Source of the DNA: Clostridium sp. chh4-2
GTDB taxonomy: Bacteria; Bacillota; Clostridia; Lachnospirales; Lachnospiraceae
Assembly (NCBI RefSeq): GCF_002899675.1
Contig: NZ_PKUU01000016.1
Location: 87,159-151,158, forward strand
Reading direction: 5' to 3'
DNA: 64,000 nucleotides
Numbering within the stretch: position 1 is the stretch's first letter; each line of letters starts with the position of its first letter. Positions 63,795-64,000 of this stretch are shown here, one piece after another. A program made the position numbers and the translations under genes. The notes beneath the pieces are model-generated. The model saw only the letters and a list, made by a program, of their open reading frames with translations. It did no database searches and was not told where the DNA came from.

Positions 63795-64000
63795 CAGGCT
63801 AGCGAAAACCAGCACGGAAGCGGGATGCAGAATCGGGAGACAAAGGTCTGAGGGGCCGTCCGGGCCGGGGGAAGAAAGATACAGCCAAATGGGATCGTAT
63901 GGAACCCCTGTAGTGCTACTTAGGTCCGTAAGGGCAGAACGAGGCAGGTAAAAACTGATTTCCGCCTCAGTTTTTAAAGCGCCGCTGAGCAGCGAAGTCA
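63795..64000 (+). ncRNA. Candidate structured noncoding RNA, cut by the window end
   Basis: The purine-rich, GC-rich segment after an AT-rich leader has many local helices: ATAC/GTAT (63879-63882 with 63897-63900) with CCA/TGG inside, CTTA/TAAG (63919-63922 with 63929-63932), a possible GGGG/CCCC closing helix (63852-63855 with 63905-63908), and two competing 3' helices, GAGGC/GCCTC (63941-63945 with 63964-63968) and AAAAACTGA/TCAGTTTTT (63950-63958 with 63967-63975). An 89-aa frame across it has no ribosome binding site or family features. The style and size suggest a large conserved Firmicute RNA such as the raiA motif; I cannot confirm this from memory of the consensus. Confidence 0.5.

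Noticed and set aside
63682..63951. 89-aa open frame in the terminal region
   Set aside because: It has no ribosome binding site or recognisable motif, and crosses the repeats and the structured RNA candidate. It is better explained as a chance frame.

Overview
The window reads as a chromosomal segment of an anaerobic, endospore-forming Firmicute, most likely a Lachnospiraceae member ([Clostridium] cluster XIVa type). Support: sporulation genes (spoVG, spoVT, ytaF), the glgC-glgD pair, strong AGGAGG ribosome binding sites, sigma-A promoters with 17-bp spacing, a CIRCE element, and many GHKL/LytTR and hybrid signalling proteins. The species call is inference. I saw no tRNA, rRNA, CRISPR array, insertion sequence or prophage. 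Start codons were often moved downstream from the longest frame to the codon with a Shine-Dalgarno sequence.

Layout. 1-2.4 kb: tandem Hsp20 chaperones behind CIRCE, then ytaF and queT. 2.6-7.7 kb: murC, a DnaA-box-rich intergenic region, dnaD-dnaI-like replication genes and prs. 7.8-8.7 kb: Rpn-type nuclease. 9.0-12.4 kb: LysR regulator divergent from a lactonase and a MatC-like carrier. 12.5-25.2 kb: LacI regulator divergent from a 12-gene unit (rpiB, nucleoside hydrolase, pentulose-phosphate epimerase, two cytosolic sulfatases, a BMP-type nucleoside ABC importer, split transketolase). 25.3-28.8 kb (minus): two D-2-hydroxyacid dehydrogenases and an amino acid permease. 29.1-36.0 kb: signalling block (hybrid kinase with response regulator, Agr-like LytTR/GHKL pair with an unknown 132-aa protein, GGDEF protein). 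36.0-41.0 kb (minus): asnS, YhaO/YhaN-like nuclease pair, LysE exporter. 41.3-44.0 kb: glgC-glgD-spoVG. 44.1-52.2 kb: SorC regulator divergent from a DapA-family aldolase, deoC, an Fbp/Afu-type ABC importer and a PatB-type lyase. 52.2-57.2 kb: FAD dehydrogenase and a large multi-PAS hybrid kinase. 57.3-63.2 kb: pth-mfd-uxuA and spoVT.

The most unusual DNA is the last 770 bases, after spoVT. It holds no convincing gene. It has a 357-bp inverted repeat with a perfect 55-bp stem, a further 42-position imperfect stem and a two-hairpin apex; then hairpin-forming repeats spaced about 42 bases; then a region that looks like a structured noncoding RNA with mutually exclusive 3' helices, running to the window edge. 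The other leading observations are the DnaA-box cluster in front of the helicase-loading genes, and the pairing of cytosolic sulfatases with a nucleoside uptake and pentose phosphate operon, which suggests catabolism of a sulfated nucleoside-like compound.
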